Both the position numbers and the translations under genes were made by a program. From Rostrohypoxylon terebratum (Eukaryota > Ascomycota > Sordariomycetes > Xylariales > Hypoxylaceae): a DNA stretch of 64,000 nucleotides. The stretch lies in contig MU385856.1 in NCBI GenBank assembly GCA_022497145.1, positions 434,001 through 498,000 on the forward strand, read 5' to 3'. The notes below the pieces were generated by a model. That model worked only from the letters and a program-made list of their open reading frames with translations, did not search any database and was not told the origin of the DNA. Positions 46,352 through 56,605 of this stretch are shown one piece after another. Numbering within the stretch: position 1 is the stretch's first letter; each line of letters opens with the position of its first letter.

Positions 46352-47401
46352 TCATTTACAGTCCTCGCAATCTGCCTCTATCCGCGCATTCGTCGCCACG
46401 CTCTCGACGCCCGGGCGGCAGGCGCCGCCGCCGATGTTCTCGTCCGGGTGCGTGTTCAGGCCCAGGGCGTTGTCCCTCTCGATCTTGGCTAGGCTGGCCC
46501 GCCGGTCCGCCTTCGCCCGCGCCTCCTGCGCCGAGCGAGCGTTCTCGGCGGCGCTGAAGCTCGGCGCTTGGGATTGGGGTTGGGGTTGGGACGTCGGCTT
46601 GGGGTGTGCGGAGGCGGGGGTGGATGTGGTCGAGGCGTCGGGTGGGTCGTGGTGGTCTCTGTCCACGTGCCCGAGGTTCCGGCCCGGCTCGATGACGTCG
46701 CGGACCCGTCGCTTCAGCTCCTTGGTTTCTGGGAAGCCGCCGTCGGTTTTGCGGTCCCAGAGCACGCGCTGCTGGATCGTGGGGCGCGGGGAGGGAGGGT
46801 TGGTGGGAAAGGAGGAGGGGTTAGGTTGCGCGTAGACGATCTCGACGATGAAGGTGCCGCCTGTTGAGGGCTGCAGAGCTACTTCGCCTAGAGAGGTCGA
46901 GAAGGTTGAGAGGAGCTCTTGCGCGAACTAGGGCGTGCGACGGGGCACGTGTTAGCTGCCCGTTCTTGGTAAGATACCTACGTAATCCCGCAGCCTCGCG
47001 CAGGAAGGGAAAAGCAAGGAGAATGTAGGGAAATATGTAGATAGTAAGCGTAGACGAGACGATAAGAGCCGATGGCGGGGCTTTTCGTGGGGTGGTGGCT
47101 GATGGCTGATGTGATCTGTCACTAGAGCAAATACATTGTCTCGGAAAGCGAGGATCCCGGAAGGAATGCGGACAAGACGTATTCTTGGGAACGAGAGGAC
47201 GACGAGGGATTATAATACGAGGCAAGAGGTGTTTTTTGTTTCGCCTACGAGGCAGACTGGCTGACGGGCTTGGAAGATACTTACGTAGGCGGCTCTCAGC
47301 ATCCATTTACACTGCGTGCAGAAACGGATTATGACACGGGGTAACGGATAGGGAGAGTCCGGAGCTGTGGGAGCTAAAGCCGCAATTGACGTTTCTGCCA
47401 T
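46352..47401 (-). CDS. SelW/Rdx-family thioredoxin-like protein, Cys form, with long tail
   Basis: Two exons, 47401-47285 and 46927-46352, give 230 residues. The 357-bp intron (GTAAGT..GCTAAC..CTAG) is the longest in the window. Joining gives VIIRFCTQCKWMLRAAY / FAQELLSTFSTSLGEVALQPSTGG, the Rdx domain start with the redox CTQC motif (28-31); Cys stands where animal selenoprotein W has Sec. The domain continues to LWDRKTDGGFPETKELKRRVRDVI and GRNLGHVDR at ~125. The last ~100 residues are a Pro/Ser/Gln- and Ala/Arg-rich tail not part of the fold, ending in ADCEDCK. The family is linked to thiol redox control; the substrate is unknown. The coding strand is GC-rich, so several antisense frames arise. 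Confidence 0.85.
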
Positions 47402-49029
47402 GGTGAGTTGGATTGGACTAGCAAGAAAGTGCCCTAGAAGATAAACGTTAGAAATAACTATCCTCCGGCTATGTGATATCGTTCTATTATGCTTTTCGGA
47501 TCGCGGCGGCAACAGCTCACCACACGTGGGGTGCTATGACGATATTCGAAGCGAATGTATACATAGATACATCTATACAGCGCAAACTCCAAATGATGAT
47601 AGTGAGATAGTGAGCTAAGATAAGATCAAACCGAGCTCTGCGATCGGGACTTGCTGCTCAAACTTTCGCGACTTACCAGGTTATGAGGGGTCATCGAGTT
47701 AACCGTGATGCTAACGCTGATTGGGCGATACTTTCCAACTCTACGGTTCGCAGCGGCCTTTTTCAGCTCTGGCACGGTGCACCTACCTGTTTAGAATGTT
47801 ATTTGGGTTTTTTTTTTGTCAAACAAAGTTTATATATATATATATATCTACCTACCTACCTTTTGTTTCTCTAGTCCCTACCAATCCACTCTATGAAGAT
47901 CCTCCTCTGGATATAATCTGAATGAGTCAATTAGGAAGACCGCTAAAAATCTAGATCCGCTCGCAAATTATAATCGCGAGACCCGCGATGTTACATCGAC
48001 GCCTTGAGTTTTCGGAACCGAAATACGTGATTTGCTGTCTTCTGCGGCACGCTAGATCCGTAAGTAATCGCTTGCAGATTTTAGCACCCCCAAAAGTCCA
48101 TAGACATTTACAACTATGAGCGAACCAGACTGGGCAAGTCAGCAGCCTTCCGGTCAGACCGCTAGTTTACCTGCCGTGCTGCACGGCAGATAGTTGGAGG
48201 CCGTCAACTTTGTAAATTGGGTGAGATATGAATGGATGAGAGTGGGAGAGAAATGATTTAGAGAGATGGGGAGGAATCCTTGGATGCTAGCCTTATTACT
48301 CATTACCCGTGATCTACGGCTAGGATCGCGGATGATGGATCAGGTAGTTGCTGATGCTGCTGACATGTACGGATCCGAATGAATTAATCTTAACATGAAA
48401 CTCGAACACAATTATCAAAAACATATTAGGGGATCACTCGTGCTGTTGAATGCGAGTCTTATCAATAGACTTTGTAAATGGTAATCGTAACAAGGAAATG
48501 TTGTCATTCATCGAGTACGACAGAGTCGACAAAGGAAAACGGAAGAACAATACAGTCATGAACGAACAAATATTACATGTTGACGAGTTTCTTCCCGGAC
48601 TCCTTTTCTCCCCCGTAGTAGACTACCTGTCCCCAAAAAAATCAACCAACACAGACGTGCGTATTGATGAAGTATTGTCGGTTGTTGTATTATCGTAACA
48701 CGGCCGATAGTCATCGAGCCTCGGGTATTGTAGTAGTAGTAGTGTAGTAGTAGTAATAAGCTTTTTTTTCGGTCTCCATCCCCCATTTCGCTCTTGTTTT
48801 TTCCCTTCAAAAGCCTCCCGTTACTTCAGCAGAGCACGTTTCAAAAATTAAGCTCTGCGCGGGATGTTGGTGAACGAAGCGAAAAGGCGGCCCATCGCCG
48901 AAATCAAGGTCCCCAAATTCTACAAGCCTCATCGCAACGTAAATCCCACAGAACACGTTATTACACTCGATATAGGCTAGGCTGCGCGCCTATCTGGAAG
49001 GCCTCGCCGGCTTGTTGTGGTATCCCAAT
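47402..49029. other. Intergenic region, no gene seen
   Basis: 1.6 kb between the SelW-like gene and G-gamma, both on the minus strand. It includes a gcc-type palindrome (ctgccgtgctgcacggcag) near 48173-48191, a TA dinucleotide run near 47831-47845 and a (TAG)n run near 48727-48755. The frames are short and low in complexity. Confidence 0.45.
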
Positions 49030-49373
49030 TTACATTACCAAGCAGCATCCGCCATTTTGCGGAGGCGCGTACGGGTCTTCGCCCCGGGGGACGGCACCCC
49101 ATACCGACGGAACCATGTAATCTCTCGTGCTGTTGCAATATGCGATGATGCTGCGCGACGTGTTAATTCAACCATCCGTAATTAGCCTTGCCTATTGAAT
49201 GCGTCTTCTCACCTCCTAGCAGCCTGCGACACGGGAATTCGCTCTCGTTCCAAGTCCTCCCGTAGTCTGCTGTTAAGCTCGGTAAGGCGTCGTAACTTGA
49301 GGTCGGCCATCGATTGCTTGTTTTTCTTGATCTGCGACGGGTCGCCGACATCCCGAGAAGTGTATTGAGGCAT
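49030..49373 (-). CDS. gng-1: Heterotrimeric G-protein gamma subunit
   Basis: Two exons, 49373-49213 and 49150-49030, give 93 residues, the length I recall for Neurospora GNG-1. The intron is 62 bp (GTGAGA..GCAG). The protein begins MPQYTSRDVGDPSQIKKNKQ, has the coiled-coil that pairs with G-beta (ADLKLRRLTELNSRLREDLE), then RDYMVPSVWG..EDPYAP and a C-terminal CCLVM, a CAAX box with an extra Cys for prenylation and palmitoylation. The chosen ATG has TCAACATGCC, a near-ideal fungal start. The frame stays open upstream to an ATG at 49505, which would add 44 Ser/Pro-rich residues; that start has a weaker context. The product anchors the beta-gamma dimer at the plasma membrane for pheromone and nutrient signalling. 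Confidence 0.93.
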
Positions 49374-49505
49374 GTTGATGGCGGCGTTGGGAGAATCGAT
49401 GGAGTCGACGATCCCTGATCGAGTTCCTACGGGTTGTGGCTGTGTGCTTGGGCCACTTGCAGCGCCTCCTTCAGTCTGAGAATCGTGAATCTCTATCGAA
49501 GACAT

Positions 49506-51918
49506 AACCTTAGTCAGTACAAAAAGCTCCCAATTCTAAGAGTCATGTCTCATTGGCGATTGATCGACTCGCGAGCTGTAGAGATTGGATTATTCTCATT
49601 CGCGTTCTCGCTGCTCCCATTACCCCCTATCGGAAGGGAGGGATGCAAGGAGGAGCTAAGCCAATTTCCAATTCGTCCGTATCGGGATCAGGAATCGAGC
49701 AAGTATTTTTTTCAATCGAGACAGTTGGCGATGAAGAGGCTGGAAAAAAAAGACTTACAAACCAAAAAGGCGATCTTGAGAAGAAAAAGGCTTTGTAGAT
49801 TAAAACTTCGAAAGGCGACGAAGGGGGCGCGACGTCAGGACGTGGTTGGTTCGTCGAGTAAGAAGACGTGAAGGAGAGACTATGGGCTGGAAGCTGGGGA
49901 ATAAGGTAAAAAAGAAGAGTTGGCTGGGCGAGTTAAGGTTAGTACGAAAAAACCAAAGTACTACTAAAAGTACGGCGTAGCACTGGACACTGGGCAGAGT
50001 CCTTCCTACTCGGTTATTGGTTAGAAGGATTAGCATATGGGGTTCTTTCCAGGGCTCTACTTTGCAGGCTGGGAAATTGGGAAATTGGGACCCGTTTTGA
50101 AGGATGGTTCGCTAAGGGAATAAATTTTTGGGGCATTGGACTGTTGGAGCGTTGGAGCATTGGCCACAGGATTTCGGGATTTCGATGAATCAAATCAATT
50201 GAGCTCCAGGGCTCTTTCCAAGGCTCTCCAGGGCTTCTTAACCTTCTAACAGCTCTATCCCTTGTCAGCCTATCGAGGCCTATTGTTTTTGGCTAGCCCA
50301 GGTGATTAGGTGATTTTCTTCACTATTAAATCACCACCTACGAAGTACTACGTAGTACATATGCGCGACCTATGCGTACCTAAACTTTGATGACCGACAG
50401 AACGGTTCCTTCAGGACCTCTTTGTGCTCTTTTTCTTTCATGTCCACATCTATGTAGGTACCTAGTGTATGTCCACGACTCCACGGTCCAGTCAAGACTC
50501 AGGAGGTAACTTTACCACCTAGCACCCTATCCACTCGGGCAACTTATTACCTAGTAGTACACTATGTACGTGTATGCTGTAGGACTCGTCGCAATTGGAA
50601 AACCTCAAATGCTCTAAGCAAGGCTTACCTTACACATGCATATTAAGACCTGTGCTATCCATTGATAGCGGGGCTTTATTTCAAAAATCCCCTAACTAAT
50701 AGGACATGATGTTTTCCTATCCAAACAACCTTGGACCCTTTTTACATCCAAAATGATTTCAATAATCCTATCGTGTTAGTGAGCCTTTTCGCAATAACGG
50801 GAATTTGAGCATTGGATGCGTCGAAATTTAAACCAATATTGTATTGTATATGCATCACTTAAGGCTCCAAGGACCAAGGAGAGTGACAAAGGGTTTTCTC
50901 CTATGCATACCCCCTAATTTGGGGACCTATCTGATCCCGGGATTGGTGGATTACTACCTCACGGACTCGCTATCCAGACAATCGGGAGTCTTTGTTTTTT
51001 CTGGACCAGATGCGCTGACGTGAGAAGATTTTTGTGTTCGAAAAAATTGAGTAAGTCAAGTAAGTCAATCAACGGCCGAGTAGGTAACGACCTTAGGGAT
51101 GACTGCAGTCCTACATAAGTATAAGTATAAGTATATATTTGTTACTCATTAGGCTATGCATCCGAGCCTGCTTACATAGGTATAGTGGTATAGTAGGTGT
51201 TTCATTTTGGAAAGATCCGATTGTAGCATAAAACGCGTCAACGCATCAACATGTATTAGCGGTTGAACTTTGCTGGTGACCAGACTTGGAACCAGATCTG
51301 TACGGCGTAAGGATGTCATTTTGAATGCACTATTACATGCTTGGTACTAGGTATATGGCGAATATCAATAAAAGTGAACTGGCTCATGTTTTTTTATTCC
51401 CAGCTTTAAACAAGCACAACCTTAAACAACGTACCTAAACAACCTTGTTATTGTACATACCCAGGTTCTAGGTAATCACGTCGGCTTGTTCCTGATCCAG
51501 TTTATTGTTGCGATAAAGATAAAAAGTACTTAGGTACGATAAACCTTTGACAGATATCGGACAGAAATCGTTCAAAATTCCGGTGTCGATTTCTGTACTA
51601 CCTACTTAGTACTAGTAGTCTAGTACTGACAACTGTAGTAGGTACGCGTCGGTTGTAACGGATTTACGCACACAGGTGCGATCCCTAAAAATTTAGGCAT
51701 CCACACCTTCCAAGACCCGCCAACGACAGTTACCCTTCACGAAAAATCATGTGACTGCGAAAATTAGCCCGTGCCCCTCGTCTTCCTAAACCCACACAAG
51801 TGGCACAAATCTAAAATCTTCACATCATCAGACTTTCATCGCGGTTTTTTTTCTTAACCCAACGTCACCCGGCCGCATCAATCTCCTCAAGCCTATTCCA
51901 TCAAGGAGATTGCCCAAG
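49506..51918. other. Divergent intergenic region
   Basis: 2.4 kb between G-gamma (-) and eIF3a (+). No credible gene. It is rich in TACCTA/GTAGTAC words and short direct repeats (gaaattggg near 50072-50087, gttggagc near 50144-50157, taagtat near 51117-51135). The ~100 bp before 51919 are pyrimidine-rich and fit the eIF3a leader. Confidence 0.45.
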
Positions 51919-54900
51919 ATGCCGCCCCCTCCGCATCAGAAGCCTGAGAACGTGCTCAAGCGCGGTCAGGAGCTCATCGGTGTCAACCAGGCTCCCGCCG
52001 CCCTCAATCTTCTCCATGATCATATCACATCCAAACGCTCCCGAAATGTTCCCATCGTCTCCTTGGAGCCTGTTATGCTCCTCCTAGTTGAACTGTCTGT
52101 CGAGCAGAAGAAAGGAAAATTAGCCAAGGATGCGCTCTACTCTTATAAGAATATCGCCCAAAACACCAACATCAGTACTATCGAGCTGGTTCTGAAGAAG
52201 TTCATCGAGTTAGCCGCCGAAAAGGTTACAGAGGCACAGAAGAAAGCAGATGAGCTGCAGTCCAACATAGAGGCGACAGCAACCGCCAGTATCGATGACT
52301 TAGAGGCTACCGAGACGCCTGAGTCCATTCTCCTAGCCACAGTTTCCGGCGAACAATCCAGAGATCGTACCGAGCGTGCGGTCGTGACGCCATGGCTCAA
52401 ATTCCTCTGGGAAGCCTATCGAACTGTCCTCGACATCCTCCGAAATAATGCCAGATTAGAAATCCTTTACCAAAGCACTGCCATGCAGGCATTCGATTTC
52501 TGTCTCAAGTATCAGCGAAAGACAGAGTTCCGACGACTCTGCGAACTCCTCCGTAACCATGTCCAGACCGCTGCCAAGTACTCGAGTCAGATGCATGCCA
52601 TCAACCTCAACGATCCAGACACCCTACAACGACACTTAGAAACCCGCTTCCAGCAATTGAATGTCGCCGTTGAGCTTGAACTTTGGCAAGAAGCGTTCCG
52701 AAGTGTGGAAGACATTCATACTCTGCTCAACCTTAGCAAGCGCCCTCCTAAGAACATCATGATGGCCAACTACTACGAGAAACTTACCCGTATTTTCCTC
52801 GTTGGTGAGAACTACTTGTTCCACGCTGCTGCTTGGTCTCGATACTATACTCTTCTCCGACAGTCTGCGGCTCTCGTGGCCACTGGCCAGAGCAAGAAAT
52901 CTGACAACCCATCCGCCACGGATGCCGACCTGCAGAAGGCCGCCTCCTTTGTTCTTCTATCCGCTCTCTCGATCCCTGTCATTAGCACTTCGCGATCACG
53001 GGGTGCCATGGTTGATTTCGACGAGGCCAAGAAGAACAAGAACTCTCGTCTTACTCATCTCCTAGGCATGTCTACTGCACCTACCCGTGCTGGCTTGTTC
53101 CGTGATGCGCTCTCTAAGTCACTTCTGAAGCGTGCGCGCCCGGAGATCAAAGATCTCTACAATATTCTTGAAGTTGATTTCCACCCTCTCTCCATTTGCC
53201 AGAAGATATCCCCCATTCTGACAAAGATCGGTGCCGATTCTGAAATGGAAAAGTATATCTTGCCGCTCCAACAGGTTATCCTAACTCGACTTTTCCAGCA
53301 ATTGTCTCAAGTATATGAATCCGTCGACTTAGCATTCGTGGAAAGCCTGGCCAAGTTCCCAGATCCCTTCCAGATTACTCGTGGAACTATAGAGAAGTTC
53401 ATCATGAACGGTAACAAGAAGGGTGATCTTTCTATCCGCATGGACCATGCTACGGGTGTTCTCAACTTTGACAAGGACGTGTTCGCTTCCTCCAAGGCTG
53501 TCCACGCCGGATCTGCGGCTGGTTCTGCTGAAAGCCCGGTTGGGTCTGTGCAACGCCTCCAAAGTACTCCCTCGGAAATTGTCCGCTCGCAGCTTAGCCG
53601 GCTCGCGACGACTCTTTACACTACCTGTTACTATGTTGATCCATCTCTCCGACAACGCCAGCTAGAGGCCCAGCAAGCTGCTTTGGCCAGAGCCAAGGCT
53701 GGCGCCGAGCAAGAACAACGCGAGACTCTAGCTCGCAAGGAGGTCATTCAGAAGCGAAAGGAAGAAGCTTCCGAACTGCAGGCAAAGAGAGAGAAGGAGA
53801 AGGCGAGACAGAAGCGCCTACAGGAGCAAGCACTGGCAGAGGCTGAGGAACGACGTCTCGCTCAAGAGCAAAAAGAACGCGAAGAGAAGCGTATGAAAGA
53901 TGAGAGAGATCGTGTTCGCAGAGAGGAGCTCAAGAAGCAGATTGCCGACCTCAAGATTGGACCGAATGCAATTGATATCGATCTTGAAAACATCGATGAT
54001 CTCGATAGCAACCGACTTCGTGCCATGAAGCTTGCTCAACTTGAGCGCGAGAAGAATGACATCAATGAAAAGCTCCGTATCACCGGAAAGCGTATTGATC
54101 ATCTCGAGCGTGCTTTCAGGAAGGAGGAAGTCAAGAAGCTTGCGGATGACTATGCCAAGCAGCGCGAGCGCGACTTAGCCGCGTACGAAGCCATGAAAGA
54201 GGAGACCCTCAGAATGGCGGAGGAGAAACACAAGGAGAGTGTTGAGTTGAAACACCGCCTAAGCCGTCTCATGCCGCATTACGAATCATTTAGGAAATCT
54301 CTGCATGACCGTCGTCGCGATGAGTTTGAGAAACGCCAGCGTGACGCGGAGAGAGAGCTAGAGAAACAGATTACGGCTCGCAAGAAGGAATACCGTGAAC
54401 GTAAGTTGCGGGAGAAACGCGAGAGAGAAGAAAAGGAGAGAGCTCTGCGAGAGGCAGAGGAACGCGCCGAGAGAGAGAAGAAGGAGCAAGAGCAGCGCGC
54501 CGAAGAGAAGCGTCTCGAGTTGGCCAGACTGAAGGAAAAGCGAGAAAAGGAACGACAAGAAACGCTAGAGAAGGTTGCCCTCCAGCAGAGACGGGAAGAA
54601 GAGGCCATGGCCAGAAGACAGTCCGAGAAAGAAAAGGAGCGCGTGCCGATGAGACGAGAAGCCGTCCCCATGGATCGCACAGCCTCGGGCTCCAACGACC
54701 GTCCTTCTGGTGCGCCGCGTCTCAACCTTGTCGGTGCTAAGACATCCTGGCGTGATAAGGTTCCCGCGCCTGCCGCCGCGAGCAACGGTCCTCCAAGCCG
54801 TTCCAGTACTCCTATGGAACGCAACGACTCCAACGAGCGCCCTTCGGGACCTCCACGTCTCAACCTTCAAGGCAACAAGCCTTCCTGGCGTGAGCGTGAG

Positions 54901-55092
54901 GCCGCCAAGGCTCGCCAAGGCTCCGCTGGTGGTGCAAGCGATCCTAGGGATTCCAAGGACTCTAGAGCCTCTAGGGACTCCAGAGACAGGGATAGTGGAG
55001 CGGCCCCGGCACAAGCTCCGACTGAGACTCTGAAGCCGTCCGGCGCTCCCGGAAAATGGGTACCCACACGTCTTCGAGAGAAGCAAGGCTAG
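51919..55092 (+). CDS. TIF32: Translation initiation factor eIF3 subunit a
   Basis: A single exon of 1057 residues. The start is the ATG of MPPPPHQKPENVLKRGQELI, the conserved N-terminus; the in-frame TTG three codons earlier is not a start. Residues 1-400 are the helical N-terminal part, a PCI domain lies around 417-520 (up to FEKF-like ITRGTIEKFIMNG), and a very long charged coiled-coil runs ~580-910 (Glu/Lys/Arg-rich). The C-terminus carries two copies of a RPSGxPRLNLxGxKxSWR motif at ~927-990 before an Asp/Ser/Arg stretch and GKWVPTRLRE. This subunit scaffolds eIF3 on the 40S ribosome and contacts the mRNA entry side. The lack of introns in 3.2 kb is notable for this window but common for this gene. 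Confidence 0.97.
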   Translation: MPPPPHQKPENVLKRGQELIGVNQAPAALNLLHDHITSKRSRNVPIVSLEPVMLLLVELSVEQKKGKLAKDALYSYKNIAQNTNISTIELVLKKFIELAAEKVTEAQKKADELQSNIEATATASIDDLEATETPESILLATVSGEQSRDRTERAVVTPWLKFLWEAYRTVLDILRNNARLEILYQSTAMQAFDFCLKYQRKTEFRRLCELLRNHVQTAAKYSSQMHAINLNDPDTLQRHLETRFQQLNVAVELELWQEAFRSVEDIHTLLNLSKRPPKNIMMANYYEKLTRIFLVGENYLFHAAAWSRYYTLLRQSAALVATGQSKKSDNPSATDADLQKAASFVLLSALSIPVISTSRSRGAMVDFDEAKKNKNSRLTHLLGMSTAPTRAGLFRDALSKSLLKRARPEIKDLYNILEVDFHPLSICQKISPILTKIGADSEMEKYILPLQQVILTRLFQQLSQVYESVDLAFVESLAKFPDPFQITRGTIEKFIMNGNKKGDLSIRMDHATGVLNFDKDVFASSKAVHAGSAAGSAESPVGSVQRLQSTPSEIVRSQLSRLATTLYTTCYYVDPSLRQRQLEAQQAALARAKAGAEQEQRETLARKEVIQKRKEEASELQAKREKEKARQKRLQEQALAEAEERRLAQEQKEREEKRMKDERDRVRREELKKQIADLKIGPNAIDIDLENIDDLDSNRLRAMKLAQLEREKNDINEKLRITGKRIDHLERAFRKEEVKKLADDYAKQRERDLAAYEAMKEETLRMAEEKHKESVELKHRLSRLMPHYESFRKSLHDRRRDEFEKRQRDAERELEKQITARKKEYRERKLREKREREEKERALREAEERAEREKKEQEQRAEEKRLELARLKEKREKERQETLEKVALQQRREEEAMARRQSEKEKERVPMRREAVPMDRTASGSNDRPSGAPRLNLVGAKTSWRDKVPAPAAASNGPPSRSSTPMERNDSNERPSGPPRLNLQGNKPSWREREAAKARQGSAGGASDPRDSKDSRASRDSRDRDSGAAPAQAPTETLKPSGAPGKWVPTRLREKQG

Positions 55093-55672
55093 AGGCATTG
55101 AGGGACCGGCGTTTCGGGGGTTGGGGTTTGGTACGTGACTTGCGTGTAAATTGAGAAGCACGGGAAGAAATCAAAGGCTGTTAATTTGCCACTACAGCAA
55201 GAGTCACGCAACCGAGTCATTAGTTACTAAAATTCTACTTGTCTATGCTTCTGATTGTATGCATCGTGAAAAGGCTATAAGTGACTTAGTTCGTGTACAA
55301 AAAGGTAGCTGTGGCCGACGACGGAGTTTCTCGCTCTCCTAACTTTTTTTTTTTTGCCTAAATACAACTGACGGAGTAGAGGTAGAGTACAACAGCCGGT
55401 TCATGTCTATTCTATCTCATCACTCCTGTAGCACCGCCAGTAGCGCCTTTCAAGTCCCTCCACAAGATTCACAGACGTGCTACTGCTAATGACTTACTAG
55501 GTTGTGGTAGTTTAGCAGGGGGCCTATATGACCCTCGGACCATCGTCGGGAAACACAGAACATCCGACTCGTCAGCCCGTCGACATACGGATTTGCTAGT
55601 AGCATGAGTATAAACCTCCTTTGTGCTTATTTATGTTTTTCTATTCGATCTTGAAGTTGACCATTTTCATCG
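55093..55672. other. Convergent 3' region
   Basis: 580 bp between the eIF3a stop and the CFEM gene stop. Contains a T-run near 55347-55357. No gene seen. Confidence 0.5.
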
Positions 55673-56605
55673 TCACCGTGGCGTATAGGGCAACACCGAG
55701 GTCTCATTCCGATGCTGCGGTAACGGGTCGCCGCTGAGTTCCACGGGTCGCTCTTGTGTCGGTAGTTCCTTGATGGGATCGAACCCGGATAATGCATACT
55801 CAGTCGGCAGCTCGCTCAAAGGTTGACCTGCTAGCTGTGCTTTCTCGGCAGCATCATTATCCGGGCTACTGGATTCGGGCTCCTCGCCGCGATCTGGTGG
55901 CCCGGTCGCGTCTTTCTTCCGGTTGGTGTGGTTCCGACCTAATCGGAAGGCGAAGAGCAGAAGACCTCCCGTGATCGAGACCACGCCGATGACGCCGCCT
56001 ACGACTATCCCGGCGATGGCGCCTGCGCTGAGACCGCCTCCCGAACTGGAGGCTGAGACATTTGCTGGACTCTCCGCTTCGCCTGTGGCGAGAACGCCTG
56101 TGGAAGAGGTTTGCGTGCTGCTTGTTTGCGTGCTGCTTGTTTGCGTGCTGCTTGTCGTTGTTGTTATTGTTGTCGCGCTGGCCCCCCATCCCCCTCCCGA
56201 ACCACCCCATGCGAAGCTTGGCACCGCGGTGGCTGACGAAGCCACCGAGATATTGGCGTCGCTGCAGTATTTTGTGAAACCCGACCGGAGTTCGACTATG
56301 CACAATCGTTTAGTACTTAACTACACATAGCACAATCGACGATTTTAGTATTCAGGGTACATACGTGCGAGCTCTTCTGCAGAGCTATTGCATGCCGCCG
56401 CAGCACAAACCACCGAGCCGGACCCGACCGCCCGCATGTTATCGCACAGGCACTGCGAGTCTTCCGGCCCGGTGCAGGTCCCGTTGATGGATTTCAGGAC
56501 GCAGTCTTGCGCACATTCCGGTTCGTACGTCACGAGGCTCGGGGTGGCGATGACGAGGAGTAGGTACGCGAGGAGGACGGGGATGAAGAATCGCAGAGAC
56601 GCCAT
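55673..56605 (-). CDS. CFEM-domain single-pass membrane protein
   Basis: Two exons, 56605-56365 and 56295-55673, give 287 residues. The 69-bp intron (GTATGT..ATAG) joins ..SSAEELA to LELRSGFTKYC. Signal peptide ~1-20; then eight cysteines in CFEM order (CAQDC, TC, QCLC, VVCAAAAC, then YC after the junction), a fungal-only surface domain tied to haem/iron handling or host/surface contact. A Ser/Thr/Gly-rich stalk has three QTSST units, coded by a 15-bp unit repeated at 56110-56154. One helix at ~172-198 (GAIAGIVVGGVIGVV..) is followed by a ~85-residue cytoplasmic tail rich in Pro/Glu/Ser. A frame opening at 56305 starts inside the intron and misses the signal peptide. Confidence 0.9.
56110..56154 (-). 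repeat. Coding 15-bp tandem repeat (three units)
   Basis: Three exact tttgcgtgctgcttg units in the stalk of the CFEM gene encode QTSST repeats. In-frame unit changes would lengthen or shorten the stalk without breaking the protein. Confidence 0.9.

Noticed and set aside
46293..46835. 180-codon plus-strand frame over the SelW-like gene
   Set aside because: It is antisense to a GC-rich exon with a recognised Rdx domain, and its own product has no motif.
54279..54863. Long antisense frames across eIF3a
   Set aside because: Ser/Arg/Phe-rich translations are mirrors of the Glu/Lys/Arg coiled-coil codons on the sense strand.
55770..55795. tRNA box B-like word ggatcgaaccc on the plus strand
   Set aside because: It lies inside the CFEM coding tail and has no acceptor, D or anticodon arm around it.
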